A stretch of 64,000 nt of DNA from Pseudomonas sp. St316 (GCF_018325905.1 NZ_AP021901.1:4030001-4094000), one strand, 5' to 3'; positions 36,835 to 46,693 are shown, numbered from the stretch's first letter. The notes: generated by a model not told the origin, from the sequence alone. Numbers and translations: made by a program.

Positions 36835-38649
36835 TCAACTGTGATCGCCGTAATGCCAGTCGGTCATCGGGGCGCCGTCGGCGTGCCACATGGTGCCGGT
36901 GCAAGGCCCTGTCTGGCCGTTCGGGCACGTCGCGTCAGCGGTGTCCTTCGGCATCTGTGTGATGTGGTACGTGAGCAGGGTCGTATCCTCCCGACCGCCA
37001 TGGACAGTCAAGGTCCCTTGAGCCGTGCTGACGGCCGCTTCCGCGAAATTGACCCCCTTCGTGTTCGCGCCGGAAAAATCGACTCCTTGAAGACACGCGC
37101 TTGCGAACGAGCAGGCGCGTTGATCCTCCACGGTTGCCAGATCGACACCGCTGAATTTGGCGTTGATAAGGCACGCTCCGTCGAAGGTGACGCCCGCCAC
37201 ATTCTGCCCACCCAAACCCGAGAAATCAGTTGCAAAGAGGTACGCCCCCGTGAAGTCCACCTGCTTGATGGTCGCGTCCACCAGCGTCGCTTTACCGCCA
37301 TACAAGTAGCAGAACGGCATCAGGGCGTATGACAGGTCCGCACTGCTGAATGAGGCGTTGAGCAGGTACGCGCCGCTCAGATTACAGCGGTGCTTGCCAT
37401 CCGGTGTCGAGAAGGTGGCGTGATCGAACTTGGCGTAGGCCAGGTTCGCGTTCACCAGGTTGGCGCCCCCAAGCTGAGCGTAGGAAAAGTCCGAGTAGCT
37501 GATGCTTGGAGAGTCCACCGCGCCAAACTGCACGCTGGTCAGTACGGCATATTGTGCGATCAGGTTGTCGAGCGTCCCGTCGAGGATCGCGACGCCCGGG
37601 TGGTCGGGGTCTTCCATCATGAACTGGACACCGTCCATCTGTGCATAGCTCCAGACGTAGATATCGTCATCATCGCCGTTGAACGCATGCGTGAGGTTCT
37701 TGTTCACCCGGGCGTTCGAAAAAATGGTGCGGCTTTTGACATCTCGGGTGATGCAGATGGGCCTGGTGAGATCGGAAAGGGTCGCCAGGGCCAGGTCGGC
37801 GCTTTCCAGGTCAGCACTTTCGAAGTTGCAGTTGTCGAGCACCGCCCCTGAGAAGTCGCATCCTTTCAGGCTGGCGTTGCTGAAATCGGCATCCTTGAGT
37901 GATGCATTGCGAAAGTTCGCACCATCCAACGTACAACCGCGCAGGCTACTGCCATCGAGCACCGTACCCGAGAAATTCGCGATACCCGAGAAAGTGACAT
38001 TGCTCAGATTGCTGTTCGTTACCCGCGTGCCGGAGAAATCCGCGTTGTGCAGGAACAAATACCAGAAATCGACCTTGTCGTACGATTGCTTGTTCAACTC
38101 CGACGCTCCGGGGAACAACTGTTGCGTAGTGACAGGCACGGATGGGTTGGCAGAGATCAGGGCAAGTTCAACATCTTTCCAGGTGACCGTATTGGCGATG
38201 ATATCGATATCGAGTACGGATATGACCGACCGGCCTCGAATGAGCTCCATCCAGATGGCATTGTCTGTCGGAGGGATGCCGTACGGATCATGATTCGTCA
38301 GAGCGAGCGTCGCTGGCGTGTCCGGAGTGGTGAGTGCGACAAAGAAATCGTGACAGTCGCCGCCCGTCATCGGGCTGCCACAATCCAACCAAACCCCGTC
38401 ACGTACCGATTGAACCTGAAGCCAGTTGTGGGTGTCCTGGTTGACAGCGTTGTCGGGGGTAAATGCATCTCCCAGATAGAAAGCGAACAAGGTCGCGTCT
38501 TTCTCGGTGCCGTCGTCCAATAACTCGCAGGCCAGTGAATTACCGTTGCGGTACGCGAACCAAGTATTGGAACCTATCCCTCCATAATTGACGGTTACGG
38601 TGAGGTAATAGCAGCCGATGTAGGTCTTCACGGCATTCGGGTCGGTCAT
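36835..38649 (-). CDS. Pentapeptide-repeat protein (604 aa)
   Basis: ATG 38649 follows GAGGGAATCCCT. The first ~200 residues (MTDPNAVKTYIGCYYLTVTV...) form a separate beta-rich domain of unknown type. From about residue 205 onward pentapeptide repeats of A(D/N)(L/F)xx form appear in blocks: NADFSG, SNLSNV, ANFSGTV, ANFRNASLKDADFSNASLKGCDFSG, ESADLESADLALA, and again after about residue 400. These fold into right-handed quadrilateral helices. No signal peptide. It lies between the lipase and the large NHL gene. Some pentapeptide proteins mimic DNA, but others have no such role, so function is open. Confidence 0.85.
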   Translation of the reverse strand: MTDPNAVKTYIGCYYLTVTVNYGGIGSNTWFAYRNGNSLACELLDDGTEKDATLFAFYLGDAFTPDNAVNQDTHNWLQVQSVRDGVWLDCGSPMTGGDCHDFFVALTTPDTPATLALTNHDPYGIPPTDNAIWMELIRGRSVISVLDIDIIANTVTWKDVELALISANPSVPVTTQQLFPGASELNKQSYDKVDFWYLFLHNADFSGTRVTNSNLSNVTFSGIANFSGTVLDGSSLRGCTLDGANFRNASLKDADFSNASLKGCDFSGAVLDNCNFESADLESADLALATLSDLTRPICITRDVKSRTIFSNARVNKNLTHAFNGDDDDIYVWSYAQMDGVQFMMEDPDHPGVAILDGTLDNLIAQYAVLTSVQFGAVDSPSISYSDFSYAQLGGANLVNANLAYAKFDHATFSTPDGKHRCNLSGAYLLNASFSSADLSYALMPFCYLYGGKATLVDATIKQVDFTGAYLFATDFSGLGGQNVAGVTFDGACLINAKFSGVDLATVEDQRACSFASACLQGVDFSGANTKGVNFAEAAVSTAQGTLTVHGGREDTTLLTYHITQMPKDTADATCPNGQTGPCTGTMWHADGAPMTDWHYGDHS

Positions 38650-38888
38650 AGGGATTCCCTCGATTGAATAGCCGATTGATGGGCACGAAAAAAACCGCGG
38701 TTTCTGGCAAAGACGAACTCACCCACCACATTGCGTCTACCTGAGCACTATCGCGGGTAAAAGATTTCCGGATAAGCAAGTTGCAGTTGCGTCGACTTCC
38801 GCAAGGAAAATCTTCGCAACCGCAACTCGAACATCCGGACGGCGCGAGTGTCCCACTCGTGGCCTGTGCGACTAATGCGTGCAGGCCA

Positions 38889-39877
38889 TTAGCTGCCGAA
38901 CGGCGGCATCGGTATATCGCCGGGCTGCAAGCCCAGCAGTGTCATGTACTCGTAGATGTGCTGATAGCCGGATTGAGACCGGTAGTCCGTGCAGTCGGAT
39001 TGAGGTTTTCCACAAAGCCGCAGCTCCATGTTCGCGCTGCCCATTCCCCATTGCGTATAGTTCAGGTTGTTATTCACAACCTTGTCTATGGAGGACCAAA
39101 CCATGTTCTTAGTGTCCTCATCAATAGGATTGTCTTCATAAAGGGTCAGGGAATAATCGAGCGAAGTTGCGCACCACGCCATCGGAACAACATCCAGGGT
39201 GTTATAGATACGCAGCGCATTACCGGCCATTTGCTTATTGAAATAGCTCGCGAAAAAACCATCCCCGCGGTGGGTGCAGCAAAGGTTTCACAAAAGAAGT
39301 TAAGGCCTGGAAGTTTGTCTTTCAGATAAAGCGCGAGTACCGACATGAGCGCACCGCCAAGGCTATGTCCAACCAATCGGATCGCTGTCCCACTTTGCAG
39401 CCTGCCAAGAAAATCGCACAGTGTGCCCGTGGCACCGATAGTAGAGGCTTTGGCCAATATCGCGTTCGCACCATCCGACGTTCCCTGGGCGATACTCGCC
39501 GATCCCTGGTAGTCCGGGATAACATTCTGCAATGACACCATGGGAAATATATCGAGATCATCCACCTGATCCTTTAAGGAATCCTTCAGTGTCCCACTCG
39601 TCACCACGACGACGTCGTTCCCACTTCTCCCGCCAATCAGCACCACGGTAATGTGCGCCGCGTACTCGCCATCCATTACCAGCGCCGGGCCCCAGGCGAC
39701 GCCATAGCCGCCGCCTACCTTCGAGCCATTGAGACGCGATTGAATATTGTCCTTGACCTGGTCCGGCCTGGGGTTCTTGATGTTTTTCCAGGATTGCGAA
39801 TACAGCGCCGCATTGTTGACCACGAAAGCGTGCGTCAGGCTGATTTGCCGTTGCAGAAGTGTGTCTGGGGTCGTCAT
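38889..39877 (-). pseudogene. Class-3 lipase-like gene with a one-base frameshift
   Basis: AAGGAGCAGTC precedes ATG 39877. The first frame encodes a lipase_3-like alpha/beta hydrolase with the nucleophile elbow VGHSLGGALMSVLALYL and CETFAAPTAG. At the G-run complementary to 39263-39266 the frame is lost. Adding one G (GCGGGGGAT) gives AGDGFFASYFNKQMAGNALRIYNTLDVVPMAW and continues to a stop at 38889, restoring a product of about 329 aa. A real mutation and a homopolymer sequencing error cannot be told apart here. No signal peptide, so secretion would need a non-Sec route. Confidence 0.8.
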
Positions 39878-40514
39878 GACTGCTCCTTGTCTCGAAGAAA
39901 GTTTTCAAGGATCCACGAAAACCTGTGGCAGCCGTCGATCCTTCTTGGCCAGCAAGATCGAGTGTAGCCACAGTTTTGGAAGCGACAACTTAATGCGCGG
40001 TCGCCTGCGCAGCAGTTAGAACGGTCCTTGATTCCGCCAGTCCGAAACCGTTGATAGTGACCGCACCCGGTAACGATTCACGTTAATCGTACGCCCTGTC
40101 TCGCGGGACTTTGGTCGCCCGCCCACGCTAGCAGGCCAAACACCCTCATGGGTCGGCCAAAGGCCCACAGCATAGGGTGTTTTATCGCGTGGCAAACGTC
40201 GATGTGATTGAGGTCGTCCGACTTCTTCATGACGCCATGGAAGTGCCGTTGCACCCCACCGTTGCTGACTGCTTTTAAGGAGAGCGCGGCAAAAGTCAAA
40301 GAAGTCTTTTCTCTGGACGAAACGTCCAATGCAGTAAGCAGCCAATGGGGCATCGGCGATCAACTGGCAGTGGTCATGTCACCGGTCATGCCCGTTACGG
40401 CACCAAGCGCGCCATTTATACGGAGTTACCTGGACCTTCCCGGATACAAGCTTCGGTCGTTTCAACCACTGGGGGCACACGGGGTAAGGTAGGAGCGCGC
40501 AAAAGGCTGGAAAG
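39878..40514. other. 637-bp region without a supported gene
   Basis: This holds the promoter side of the lipase gene. Open frames on both strands at about 40078-40492 overlap each other and have no ribosome site or domain I can name. It may be part of a repeated non-coding sequence, but I could not establish that. Confidence 0.4.
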
Positions 40515-40974
40515 ATGAAGTTGAATAACGATAAGTGCGACATCAATGAATGTGTTGAATCAACCGCAGCCGCACCACCCGATATAAAACACGCAGGCCC
40601 ACATCAGGATCAAGCGACACCCGCGAAATCACCGACCTGCAAAGTGCCTGAAGACGCTGCCGCATTGATCCGCGCACTCGGTCTATCAACAGTCGATGTG
40701 CCGGGTTTCTCGCTTGACGGTTTTATCGCCCAGGACCTGACACGACGCCATCCCGACCTCGTGCGCAAACTGACGCCTGGGTACAGGGCCTCGTGGCGGT
40801 AATCCAGACTCAGACCCTGGCGTGTTGGAGGCCGCACCACGTCCCATCCCCACAGTGGACGACTTTCTGTTCCTGTTTTTCGGTCGATCCGAGGCGGCGC
40901 GACAGGCAGGACGCGATTTCTGGGAGCGCCATCGCGTTCCTCAGCGGATGACAAATTACGGAGCCAGCACATAA
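40515..40974 (+). pseudogene. Decayed alpha/beta hydrolase gene
   Basis: The first frame contains DAAALIRALGLSTVDVPGFSLDGFIAQDL and RRHPDLVRKL, clearly the nucleophile-elbow region of an alpha/beta hydrolase, with GFSLGG changed to GFSLDG. It stops at 40802. Another frame (40822-40974) continues with PRPIPTVDDFLFLFFGRSEAARQAGRDFWERH, the next family segment. The N-terminus and lid/His region are missing. Not functional. Confidence 0.7.
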
Positions 40975-40977
40975 AGA

Positions 40978-41148
40978 GGCTTCGCCATTCTGTCGGCTAA
41001 AGACAGCAACGATGAATTCCTGACAGGGCTGCGTACAGGCGATCTGAAAATCAGCGGTGATTTTGTTGAGGTGATGTGGTTCCAGGGATTAACAGAATAC
41101 TTGCAGCCGACTAAAGACTCCGCGCAGGTCTTTTTTACGACACGCTAG
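40978..41148 (+). pseudogene. Unrecognised gene fragment
   Basis: A 56-codon open segment without a start (GFAILSAKDSNDEFLTGL, ISGDFVEVMWFQGLTEYLQP) has protein-like composition and ends at TAG 41146. It follows the hydrolase remnant directly. Just beyond, ATG 41181 opens MHRLFATTVLRFTF and stops, looking like a decayed signal peptide. I take 40.5-41.4 kb to be gene debris. Confidence 0.35.
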
Positions 41149-41466
41149 GGCTCGACACTCTCAACTCTGGAGTAAAAACCCATGCATCGTTTATTTGCAA
41201 CGACCGTGCTGCGCTTCACGTTTTGAGCATCCTTCAATACGGCATCCGCCCAGGCCCAGGTAGTGGGCTCCCCCACAGCGAGTTGATCATCTACCCTGTT
41301 GCCGGTCATGGCGGCATATTTCAGTTTTATGCCGACTTCGTACCCGCCGCGCTCACGTTTCTTGTCCCTTAATCACTTCTGCATCCGCCTGGCTGGAATG
41401 CCAGGCGTTGATCATGCATTGACTGATTATCTGACTTCATCGCTGCATATCGATCTTCAACCCGGA

Positions 41467-42234
41467 TCAGAGCAGCGATATTTCTACGGTCACCGAACGA
41501 CGCGACTGGAACGGTGCCAGCAGTGATGGATCATCCAGTTCGTGGGTAATCAGCGTCCAGGGTTGACGCAAGGGTGTCCAATGCTGTTGGCGTGCCCGGC
41601 CCAATTTGGTGGCGTCGGCCAGCACGTAAATATGGGTGGCTCGGGCGATCATTGTTTCCTTGAGGTAAGCCTGCTCGGCGCTGGCTTCGCACAACCCCAA
41701 TTCAGCCACTACGCCATCGGCGCTCAGAAACACTTTGTCTGCACTCAGGTGTTCGAGAGCAGCCTGTGCCACTACGCCGTAAGTCGACATGCTCGCACTG
41801 CGTAAGTCGCCGCCTAGCACCGTGATGCGGCCTTCAGGAATCAGCGCCAAGTCAGCCAGAGCCATGAGGTTGTTGGTGATCACGTGCAACCCCCTGCGCT
41901 CTTTCAGAAGCTGGGCCAACGTGCTGGTGGTCGTGCCGCCTTCAAGGAACAGGGTGTCGTGATCCTGAATATGCGCCAGCGCTGCGCGGGCAATGACGGT
42001 TTTTTCCTGGCTGTGCTGCTGGCGGCGCTCTTCCACCGACGTTTCCGGTTCGCGCATGCCCACGTGGGCAGCGCCGCCATACGTGCGGATCACCAGGCCT
42101 TCTTCCGCCAGCGCGGTGAGATCGCGACGGACAGTCGCTTCTGAGACGCCAAGCTCGGCGCACAGATCATCGACGTTCGACTTGCCTGAAAGGACCAGCT
42201 CCAGTATCGATTGACGCCGATTTGCGACTTTCAT
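41467..42234 (-). CDS. DeoR family transcriptional regulator
   Basis: 255 aa. N-terminal winged HTH: RRQSILELVLSGKSNVDDLCAELGVSEATVRRDLTALAEEGLVIRTYGGA. The DeoRC sensor domain has LFLEGGTTTSTLAQLL, VITNNLMALADLAL and VFLSADGV; it binds phosphorylated sugars in the family. It is the last gene of the catabolic operon starting at 50018 and is the likely repressor acting on the repeats at 50056-50122. Confidence 0.9.
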   Translation of the reverse strand: MKVANRRQSILELVLSGKSNVDDLCAELGVSEATVRRDLTALAEEGLVIRTYGGAAHVGMREPETSVEERRQQHSQEKTVIARAALAHIQDHDTLFLEGGTTTSTLAQLLKERRGLHVITNNLMALADLALIPEGRITVLGGDLRSASMSTYGVVAQAALEHLSADKVFLSADGVVAELGLCEASAEQAYLKETMIARATHIYVLADATKLGRARQQHWTPLRQPWTLITHELDDPSLLAPFQSRRSVTVEISLL

Positions 42235-42313
42235 GAACAGCCTTAGTAGTGAGCGAAGAAGAAGGAGTTATCACATTAAACCGTCGCGCAGTGCAACTGG
42301 GCAGAGGCCGAGT

Positions 42314-43000
42314 CTACAGTGAAGCGCCACCGCAGATGACCAGGCTTTGCCCGGTGATGGCACCGGCATCCGGCCCCAGTAGGAATACCACCATGCCCGC
42401 GACTTCAGATGGCTGCACGAAGCGGCCGATCGGTGGTTTGTTGGGCGGCGTGCCACTGCGCGCCGGGTCCAGCAACATCGGCGTTTGCGTTGCGCCGGGG
42501 GCGATCAGGTTAACAGTGACGCCGTTGGGCGCCAGCTCCATCGCCCAGGAGCGCACCATACCTTGCAATGCCGCCTTGGTCGCCGCGTACTGGCTACGTC
42601 CAGCCGCGCCTTGCATCGTGCGGCTGCCGATCATCACGATTCGTGCGCCGGGGTGCAGCCTGGCGTGCAGGGTGTTGACCAAATGGCTCGCCGCCGCCAC
42701 GTGAACCTGCCACATGGCTTGACCATCCTGCGGCTGCAACTGCCCCAACGGGGCAGTACGCATGAAACCTGCCGCGTGGACGATGGCATCCACAGTTTCG
42801 ATGGGCTGCAAGGCTTGATCCAAGGCCTGCAAGTCACTCAGATCGCATTCTGTCCAGTGAAAGCGCGGATGGTCGATACCGGCAGCGCGGCGACTCAGCC
42901 CCTGCACGCTCCAACCTGCTGCCAGCAGGCGTTGCGCGATAGCCATTCCAATGCCGGAGCTGACGCCGGTCAGTACCACGGTTTTAGTCAATGTTGTCAC
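42314..43000 (-). CDS. SDR family oxidoreductase in the DeoR operon
   Basis: 228 aa using GTG 43000, which has CAGGAG at proper distance; ATG 43051 would add 17 residues without such a site. Motifs: TGVSSGIG, VHAAGFM (NNAG variant), MIGSRTMQGAAGRSQYAATKAALQG (Ser/Tyr/Lys), and C-terminal ITGQSLVICGGASL. It follows the sialidase-like gene by 67 bp. It likely oxidises or reduces the pathway's sugar. Confidence 0.87.
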   Translation of the reverse strand: MTTLTKTVVLTGVSSGIGMAIAQRLLAAGWSVQGLSRRAAGIDHPRFHWTECDLSDLQALDQALQPIETVDAIVHAAGFMRTAPLGQLQPQDGQAMWQVHVAAASHLVNTLHARLHPGARIVMIGSRTMQGAAGRSQYAATKAALQGMVRSWAMELAPNGVTVNLIAPGATQTPMLLDPARSGTPPNKPPIGRFVQPSEVAGMVVFLLGPDAGAITGQSLVICGGASL

Positions 43001-43067
43001 GGGAGATGGCTCCTGAAAGCCGCCAACGGTCACGAAGGCGGCATGAAACACGAGTCAGCAACAGGGC

Positions 43068-44192
43068 TCAGCGCACCGCGGCCAGCGGCAGGTGCACATG
43101 CTTGATCTTCTGCCGGAAGTAAGTAAATGCCACATGCAGACTGCCATCCCGCGCCTGAATGATGCTTGGGTAGGAAAACTCTCGATTGAGCTTTTCCTGA
43201 GAGTTGTTGGTCAGGCAGAAACCGTCACCCAACTCCAGATCCAAGCGCACATGCCAGCTTCGTCCGTCATCGTGGGACAGCGCCAGGCTCATCGGCGCGC
43301 GTGGAATGCCCCAGACCGCGCTTTTGCCCTCCTCGTTCTGGCCAGGTGTCACCCGATCGTCGCCTTCATCCTCGATTTCATCGTACAGCGAGGCCCGACG
43401 CTGACTGTGCCCCTCGGCGTTGACCGGATTGTAGACCAGCGCCAATTCACCGCTGCTCAGCCGCACGAACTGGATAGAGGAATTGTTATTGGGCAGCTCC
43501 GTGGCGAGCGGCGCGCTCCAGCTACGGCCGCGATCCGTTGAGCGGCTGCTGTAGATCGAATCGGCCCAACGGCTGCGGAACAACCCCAATAAACTGCCAT
43601 CGGCCAATTGATGGACATTCATGTGCACGCTGCCGGTGCTGTCTGGCACATCGTGGCGCGCCCAGCTTTGCCCTTGGTCGCTGGAAATCATTACCGCACT
43701 GACGTCGTGATTGCCCACCCATTTTTCGCCGGGACGGGTGATGCAATACCAGACCGGCAACAGCCATTCGCCGTTGTCCAGCACCACCGGTGGCTGGCGC
43801 ACAAATGTGCCTGGTTCATCGAACAGCGTTTCTACCGGCCCCCAACTTTCACCTTGGTCCTGTGACAGGCGCCGACGGACAAGGGCGGTCTCTTGATTGC
43901 CGGAAACCTGTGCAGTCCAGATCAGCCACAAAGGACCTGCTGGCGCTTGAAACAGGATCGGGTTTTGCTCGGATCGGGTGTCGTCCTGAGACAGCTTCTG
44001 CGGCTCGCTCCAGACGCCAGTCTGTGGATCACGGCGCGACAGCAGCACAAAAATGTCAGCCATGCCTTCCTGAGTCCCGGCGAACCAGGTGCACAGCAGC
44101 GTCCCGTCGGCCAGTTCATGCAGGTTCGCAGCGTGGTTTTGGGCATAGGGCGTCGGCAGGAAGGCGTCCTGACGTTGTTCACTGATTGACAT
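43068..44192 (-). CDS. Asp-box (sialidase-like) beta-propeller protein, no signal peptide
   Basis: 374 aa from ATG 44192 (AGAGG ahead), overlapping the symporter stop by 14 nt. Four Asp boxes of SxDxGxxW form are present: SQDQGESW, SSDQGQSW, STDRGRSW and SHDDGRSW, giving a six-bladed propeller of the BNR sialidase superfamily. FRSRWADS and EFSYPSIIQARDGSLHVAFTYFRQKIKHV are also typical. No signal peptide is visible, so it acts in the cytosol after uptake by the adjacent symporter, unlike secreted sialidases. Members of this clade may be hydrolases or sugar-acid isomerases; activity cannot be assigned. Confidence 0.85.
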   Translation of the reverse strand: MSISEQRQDAFLPTPYAQNHAANLHELADGTLLCTWFAGTQEGMADIFVLLSRRDPQTGVWSEPQKLSQDDTRSEQNPILFQAPAGPLWLIWTAQVSGNQETALVRRRLSQDQGESWGPVETLFDEPGTFVRQPPVVLDNGEWLLPVWYCITRPGEKWVGNHDVSAVMISSDQGQSWARHDVPDSTGSVHMNVHQLADGSLLGLFRSRWADSIYSSRSTDRGRSWSAPLATELPNNNSSIQFVRLSSGELALVYNPVNAEGHSQRRASLYDEIEDEGDDRVTPGQNEEGKSAVWGIPRAPMSLALSHDDGRSWHVRLDLELGDGFCLTNNSQEKLNREFSYPSIIQARDGSLHVAFTYFRQKIKHVHLPLAAVR

Positions 44193-45594
44193 GGGAAACC
44201 TCTGACTTGTCCTGATGACGAGCGATCGATTGCGGAAACAGGCGCTCCACGGCAATCACTACGGCCGGGGTGATCAGCGCGATGTACATATTGTCAACGC
44301 CATAAGGGTTATCCAGCAGATACCAGACGCTGGTGGTAACGGCCGAGGCGATCAGGCCTAGCGTTGCCCCCCTTCCCGAGCCGAAGAACGGGAGGTAGAT
44401 GGCGATCATCGCCACAACCGCGATGGACAAGCGCAAGGCCCGGGTAAAGAACGACAGGTTAAGAATTTCGGGCACAAAGAACACAAAGAATAGCGGCACG
44501 AAGCCGATGATCAGAGCAATGAAACGGGTAGCCCTGAGTTCGCGGTCCACTGAAGGCTTGCGCAATGGCACATAGAAGTCACGCACCACCAGCGAAGCGA
44601 TGGCCAGGGCCACGGTGCTGACGCTGACAAAGATCGAGGCCACCAGAGAGATGGTTACCACGCCGGCCAGAATCGGACTCATTGATTGCAAGAAGATCGG
44701 CAGCGCGTAGAGGCTGCCCATGTCCGGGTGCAGGTATTTGGACGCAACACCGATGAAACCCAGCGCCAGTGCTATCGGGATGCACAGCAGCGAAGCATAG
44801 AAGGTCGAGCGTTGGGCCGCTTTCGAATCCGGGGTCGAAGAAATCGCCTGGATAATGAACTGGGTAGAGAAAATCGCACCCACTGTGCCGATGATCCACG
44901 CCATGATTTTCGAACCGCCGATGGCCCCGTCCCAGGTGAAGTAGTGTTCCGGCATGTTCTGGATGACCGGCGTGAAGCCGCCCGTCATGTGCAGAGCAAC
45001 GCCCAGCACGATCATCACCCCTATGTACTTCACGCCCGTGTGCAGGATGCTCATGTAGGCAACGCTTTTCAGCCCGCCAAACACGTAGTAGAGCGTGCTG
45101 ACGATCGCCGTGATGAATGCGGCCGTGGGCAGGTTGATCTTCATCACTGTCGCGATCGCCGCCGCACCACTCACGTAGTTACCGACGTTCACCAACAGCA
45201 AGGCGTAAATCATGATGATCGACACGGCCAGCTTGGTGGAGGTGCCGTACTTCTTGGCGATGAACCCGGAAATGGTGAACTCGCCCGAATTATAGAGCTT
45301 TCGGGCCATAAGCAAACCGAAGAGAGGGAAGCCAATGGCGGCAGCGATCACCGACCAGGAGGCTGCAAAACCACTTTCGAACGCCGCTTGTGCGGTGCCG
45401 ACAGTAGATTTTGCCCCAATGAATTCCGACATCATCAGAATCCCGACAACAAAGGCGGGCATGGTGCGCGCGGCGACCATGTATTGCTCACTGGTTTTGC
45501 TCCGTAGTCGCAGGCTCATCCAGGTGGTGATGACGATATAAACGACGACCATGCCGATAATGATCGCCGTATCATGCGAGTTGAAAGTGTCCAT
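44179..45594 (-). CDS. Sodium:solute symporter (SSS family)
   Basis: 471 aa with about 13 membrane helices. GTAQAAFESGFAASWSVIAAAIGFPLFGLLMARKLYNSGEFTISGFIAKKYG is the family core near the sodium site. It is the only transporter in the operon and should import its substrate, probably a sugar acid or sialate-like compound (a related clade transports sialic acid). 76 bp separate it from PdxA. Confidence 0.9.
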   Translation of the reverse strand: MDTFNSHDTAIIIGMVVVYIVITTWMSLRLRSKTSEQYMVAARTMPAFVVGILMMSEFIGAKSTVGTAQAAFESGFAASWSVIAAAIGFPLFGLLMARKLYNSGEFTISGFIAKKYGTSTKLAVSIIMIYALLLVNVGNYVSGAAAIATVMKINLPTAAFITAIVSTLYYVFGGLKSVAYMSILHTGVKYIGVMIVLGVALHMTGGFTPVIQNMPEHYFTWDGAIGGSKIMAWIIGTVGAIFSTQFIIQAISSTPDSKAAQRSTFYASLLCIPIALALGFIGVASKYLHPDMGSLYALPIFLQSMSPILAGVVTISLVASIFVSVSTVALAIASLVVRDFYVPLRKPSVDRELRATRFIALIIGFVPLFFVFFVPEILNLSFFTRALRLSIAVVAMIAIYLPFFGSGRGATLGLIASAVTTSVWYLLDNPYGVDNMYIALITPAVVIAVERLFPQSIARHQDKSEVSHVNQ

Positions 45595-45670
45595 CGTTTC
45601 GCTCCATTGTTATTTTTGTGGCGCGCTGTTTTTGGGATTTACTGACTGGGTTTGAGGTTGTTGCAGCGGC

Positions 45671-46693
45671 TTAAACCGCAACCGACTGGCGTGCCTCACG
45701 CCTACGGGTGGCCAGCTCAACGGCTTGACGCAGGGCTTCGATCAGGCTGCGCTCGTCAGCGATGCCTTTTCCGGCGATGTCGAACGCAGTGCCGTGATCG
45801 ACGGAGGTTCGGATCACCGGCAAGCCAACAGTGACGTTGACGCCAGCTTCGAGGCCCATGACCTTTACCGGCCCGTGGCCCTGATCGTGATACATCGCCA
45901 CGACCGCATCGAAGTCGCCGCGCCCCGCCCGGAAAAACAGCGTGTCGGCGGGCAGCGGACCTTCTACACGCCAGCCGCGGGCGCGCAGCTCGTCAATGGC
46001 GGGCTGAATTTTTGTCGCCTCTTCGCCATAGCCGAACAAACCGTTCTCCCCGGCATGAGGGTTGATGCCGCACACCGCGATCAGAGGGTTCTCGATACCG
46101 GCGCGGGTCAACGTTTCCCGACAGCGTTCGATGGTGCGCTTGACCAAGCCCGGCTCAATCTTGGCGATAGCGTCGATGATGCCGATATGGGTAGTGACGT
46201 GAATGACCCGCAAAGTCGGGGTCATCAGCATCATCGAGACTTCCTCGATACCCAGCAGGTGCGCCAGCATTTCCGTATGGCCTGGAAAAATATGCCCGCC
46301 CGCGTGCAAGGCTTCCTTGTTCAACGGCGCGGTGCAGATCGCATCCAGCTCGCCGCTTTCGGTCAGTTGCACGGTGCGCTCGATGTAGCGAAAGGCAGCG
46401 TCGCCTGCCACTGCCGAGAGTTCGCCGTAGGGCATATCCGCCGGGATCAGCCCCAGATCGATACAGTCCACAATCCCCAGCTCAAAGCGCGCATTGGCAG
46501 GCGAAGCAATGCTGTTGATGCGCAGGCTGCCTCCGACAATCCGGTTGGCATCTTCCAGGCGCTGAGCATCACCGATCACCAGCGGCCGACAGCTGTCGTA
46601 GACCGACTGATGAGCCAGGGTTTTCACGATAATTTCCGGACCCACACCGGCGGCATCGCCCATGGTGATCCCGATCACGGGACGTTCAGACAT
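45671..46693 (-). CDS. pdxA2: PdxA2-type 4-phospho-sugar-acid dehydrogenase
   Basis: 340 aa from ATG 46693 (AAAGGAACCCCATA). It has the PdxA metal-site motifs GHTEMLAHLLG, YHDQGHGPVKV and HGTAFDIAGKG, with ITMGDAAGVGPEI at the N-terminus. Adjacent to a DUF1537 kinase it is typical of the PdxA2 branch that oxidises and decarboxylates 4-phospho-D-threonate or -erythronate to dihydroxyacetone phosphate, not of vitamin B6 synthesis. It overlaps the kinase gene by 8 nt. Confidence 0.87.
   Translation of the reverse strand: MSERPVIGITMGDAAGVGPEIIVKTLAHQSVYDSCRPLVIGDAQRLEDANRIVGGSLRINSIASPANARFELGIVDCIDLGLIPADMPYGELSAVAGDAAFRYIERTVQLTESGELDAICTAPLNKEALHAGGHIFPGHTEMLAHLLGIEEVSMMLMTPTLRVIHVTTHIGIIDAIAKIEPGLVKRTIERCRETLTRAGIENPLIAVCGINPHAGENGLFGYGEEATKIQPAIDELRARGWRVEGPLPADTLFFRAGRGDFDAVVAMYHDQGHGPVKVMGLEAGVNVTVGLPVIRTSVDHGTAFDIAGKGIADERSLIEALRQAVELATRRREARQSVAV

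Noticed and set aside
36058..37332. 424-codon plus-strand open frame
   Set aside because: Antisense to the ends of the NHL and pentapeptide-repeat genes; no ribosome site and no domain.
40078..40492. Overlapping open frames on both strands
   Set aside because: No ribosome sites, no known motif, mutually overlapping; might be a dispersed repeat but this cannot be shown from one window.
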